Source: Burkholderiaceae bacterium
GTDB taxonomy: Bacteria > Pseudomonadota > Gammaproteobacteria > Burkholderiales > Burkholderiaceae_B
DNA length: 64,000 nt
NCBI GenBank assembly: GCA_023653055.1
Contig: JAMNXR010000003.1
Span: 62,001-126,000, forward strand
Reading direction: 5' to 3'
The position numbers and the translations under genes are program-made. Of this stretch, positions 61,998 through 64,000 are shown piece by piece. Every line of letters begins with the position of its first letter. Within the stretch, counting starts at the first letter, position 1. The notes under the pieces were generated by a model, which saw nothing but the letters and a program-made list of their open reading frames with translations, did no database searches and was not told the origin of the DNA.

Positions 61998-63020
61998 ATG
62001 ATGGATGATCGTGCGCGCTCCCTGCTTAAAGCATTAATCGAACGGTACATTGATGACGGCCAGCCCGTCGGTTCCCGCACGCTCTCAAAATTATTCGATT
62101 TATCGCCTGCCACCATTCGCAATGTGATGGCGGATCTCGAAGAATTCGGGCTGATTCACAGCCCGCACACGTCAGCCGGACGCGTGCCGACCCCAAAGGG
62201 CTACCGCTTGTTTGTCGATACGATGTTGACCGCCAAACCTTTCGAGCTCGCCTCGACCTCCAACGTGCGGGACTTGCAGTCGGCTTCAGACCCCTCGCGT
62301 GCCGTCAATGCGGCGGCCTCGATGTTGTCGAGCTTGACGCAATTTGCCGGGGTCGTCTTATCCCCTAAGCGCGCTCAGGTTTTCCGTCAGATCGAGTTTA
62401 TCCGGCTCTCGGAAAAGCGTATTCTTCTTATTATTGTTACGCCGGATGGGGACGTACAAAATCGTATTTTGCTTACGCCACGTGACTACAGTAGTACCGC
62501 GCTGATCGAGGCCGCTAATTTTTTCAATCACAACTTTGCGGGCAAGTCTTTCGCAGAGGTCAGGCAGACGCTTGCACAAGATCTTGCCCGGCTCCAAGAA
62601 GACACGTCCCGTTTGATGCAGGCTGCTGTCGAGGCAGGTGCTGAGGCGGCGGATGAGGTTGAAACCATGGTAATTTCTGGTGAGCGCAGACTGCTTGATG
62701 TCAATGAACTTGCGTCTGATATGGACCGTTTACGCAAAACGTTCTCGATGTTCGAGAAAAAAACCGACCTCATGCAGCTGCTTGAAGTCTCCAGCCGCGC
62801 ACAAGGCGTTCAAATCTATATTGGTGGCGATTCTGATCTGGTGCCAACCGAGGACTTGTCCGTGATTACGGCCCCCTACAGCATTGACGGTCATGTGATC
62901 GGGACGCTAGGTGTTATCGGTCCGACTCGGATGGCCTATGAGCGCGTGATCCCCATTGTCGACATTACGGCGCGCTTGCTTTCCAACGCGCTAAGCCACA
63001 ACTCTTCTGAGCGTTCTTAA
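61998..63020 (+). CDS. hrcA: heat-inducible transcription repressor HrcA
   Basis: This 340-residue repressor binds CIRCE elements and depends on GroEL for activity. The N-terminal winged helix ([42 protein letters not shown], residues 10-55) is followed by a GAF-like domain (about 90-320). No CIRCE element is apparent in this window, and groESL/dnaK are elsewhere. It is followed by hemH after one base. Confidence 0.96.
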   Translation: MMDDRARSLLKALIERYIDDGQPVGSRTLSKLFDLSPATIRNVMADLEEFGLIHSPHTSAGRVPTPKGYRLFVDTMLTAKPFELASTSNVRDLQSASDPSRAVNAAASMLSSLTQFAGVVLSPKRAQVFRQIEFIRLSEKRILLIIVTPDGDVQNRILLTPRDYSSTALIEAANFFNHNFAGKSFAEVRQTLAQDLARLQEDTSRLMQAAVEAGAEAADEVETMVISGERRLLDVNELASDMDRLRKTFSMFEKKTDLMQLLEVSSRAQGVQIYIGGDSDLVPTEDLSVITAPYSIDGHVIGTLGVIGPTRMAYERVIPIVDITARLLSNALSHNSSERS

Positions 63021-63021
63021 T

Positions 63022-64000
63022 ATGCGATTTTGGCCCGAACCCAAGCGTGCAAAAGCACCTGCCCCTCGTTTTCTACCGTGGCCCAAGCCCTTTACAACAG
63101 CCCGCGTTGGGGTGTTATTGGTCAACCTAGGCACGCCGGATGCACCCACCCCTGCGGCGATTAAACGTTATCTGCGTGAGTTTTTATCTGATCCACGCGT
63201 GATCGAGATCCCTAAGCTTTTGTGGTGGCCGATTTTGAATGGTCCGATACTGTTGGCGCGTCCACGTAAGCTCGCGCCGCGTTATCAGAGTATTTGGATG
63301 GAGGAGGGTTCGCCGCTGTTGGTCTATACCCAGCGACAGACAGAGGGTTTGCGCAAAGTCTTTGCTGAACGGGGCCTCGCGGTCGAGGTTGAGACGGGCA
63401 TGCGCTATGGCAATCCTTCGATCAAGAGCGCCATGATGTCTTTGCGTGACCGTGGCTGCGAAAACATCTTGGTGGTTCCCCTTTATCCACAATACGCCTC
63501 CAGCACAACCGCCACCGTGGTGGATGCTGTCACGCAGGTGGCCGCTCATCTGCGCGACCAACCCGCGATGCGTTTTATTAAGCGCTTTCATACGCACCCC
63601 TCTTTTATCAAGCCTTTGGGTGATAAGATCGCGGCTTTTTGGGCTGAGCATGGCCGGCCACAAAAGTTGGTGATGAGCTTTCATGGTTTGCCCCAACAAT
63701 GCGTCAATATGGGCGATCCATACTGCAAGGACTCTTACGAGACGGCTCGCGCCCTCGCGTTGCATCTCGGGTTGACTGACGAGCAGTATCTCGTAACATT
63801 TCAAAGCCGTTTTGGGCCGGCCAAATGGTTGGAGCCCTACACCGAACCTACCGTCGAACGTCTTGCAAAAGAGGGTGTCACCGAGATCGATGTCGTGTGC
63901 CCGGGCTTTTTGGCGGATTGTCTTGAGACGCTTGAGGAAATCTCGATTGAGGTGGGGGATACGTTTAAGCATGCTGGCGGCAAGCAGTTTCGTTATATCT
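63022..64000 (+). CDS. hemH: ferrochelatase HemH, 3' end beyond the window
   Basis: The frame opens at the ATG at 63022 and runs off the window end (about 326 codons seen). It inserts ferrous iron into protoporphyrin IX, the last step of heme synthesis. It has VGVLLVNLGTPDAPTPAAIKRYL (about 30-52), ARPRKLAPRYQSIW, VPLYPQYASSTTATVVDAV (about 155-173) and the catalytic-histidine region VMSFHGLPQQC (about 217-227), then TFQSRFGPAKWLEPYT. It is one base after the hrcA stop. A long minus-strand open frame over this gene is a shadow and not listed. Confidence 0.95.
   Translation, partial: MRFWPEPKRAKAPAPRFLPWPKPFTTARVGVLLVNLGTPDAPTPAAIKRYLREFLSDPRVIEIPKLLWWPILNGPILLARPRKLAPRYQSIWMEEGSPLLVYTQRQTEGLRKVFAERGLAVEVETGMRYGNPSIKSAMMSLRDRGCENILVVPLYPQYASSTTATVVDAVTQVAAHLRDQPAMRFIKRFHTHPSFIKPLGDKIAAFWAEHGRPQKLVMSFHGLPQQCVNMGDPYCKDSYETARALALHLGLTDEQYLVTFQSRFGPAKWLEPYTEPTVERLAKEGVTEIDVVCPGFLADCLETLEEISIEVGDTFKHAGGKQFRYI

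Noticed and set aside
63184-63972. 262-codon open frame on the minus strand at the right end
   Set aside because: It is antisense to the ferrochelatase gene, whose protein motifs are clear; the minus-strand product has no family features.

Overview
The window looks like a chromosomal segment of a betaproteobacterium of the order Burkholderiales, most likely near Alcaligenaceae (Bordetella/Achromobacter relatives). This rests on gene content and order: dusB-fis-purH-ruvC-ruvA, aat-bpt-pyrD, bamE(omlA)/fur divergence, nadK-recN, hrcA-hemH, three Bug/TctC-type periplasmic binding proteins, a phasin, and IclR regulators beside acyl-CoA genes. The species cannot be fixed from the sequence alone. 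No insertion sequence, integrase, prophage, CRISPR array or rRNA operon was seen. Both ends cut a gene: a cyclase-family gene on the left and hemH on the right. No stretch over 300 bases lacks a gene or tRNA.

Left region (1-10.7 kb), nutrient uptake and catabolism: the end of a cyclase-family hydrolase, then a complete peptide/nickel-type ABC importer (binding protein, two permeases, two ATPases) with overlapping or tight junctions. A catabolic cluster follows: a Bug binding protein, an acyl-CoA dehydrogenase and an IclR regulator on the minus strand, divergent from a class III CoA-transferase. A plausible reading is uptake of a carboxylate, CoA activation, then oxidation.

10.7-25 kb: an acidic unknown protein, the ribosome factor ettA, and minCDE. 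Then comes an unusual three-gene unit (15421-19117): a two-helix membrane sensor-like protein, an MFS transporter fused to its own N-terminal extracytoplasmic sensor module, and an orphan ABC-type binding protein with no ABC permease or ATPase nearby. This is the best candidate for an undescribed system. An unassigned formyltransferase, glnS, recQ and ruvB follow.

25-41 kb: ruvB is separated from ruvCA by five metabolic genes (threonine/serine dehydratase-like, two SDR proteins, a Bug protein, a class III aminotransferase). The aminotransferase is translationally coupled to ruvA. Then come ruvA, ruvC, purH, fis and dusB, a ubiH-like gene, a TM2-type membrane protein, pepP, ctaG, galU and a BepA-like M48 protease with repeats.

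41-56 kb: a hydrolase/NTF2-like/zinc-finger operon, azlCD amino-acid exporter genes, rhlE, a thioredoxin-like gene, an EI24/CysZ-like membrane protein, a molybdopterin-binding-domain protein, an IclR regulator, and a phasin whose promoter is bracketed by two copies of a 19-bp dyad. Then pyrD with the two N-degron transferases bpt and aat, a Nudix/unknown/MFS operon, tRNA-Cys, a third Bug gene and tRNA-Gly.

56-64 kb: housekeeping genes murB, dapB, bamE, fur, recN, nadK, hrcA and the start of hemH.

The segment is compact. Many convergent pairs overlap at their stop codons or lie within ten bases, so intrinsic terminators are few. Two clear ones lie at 49642-49680 and 56171-56210.
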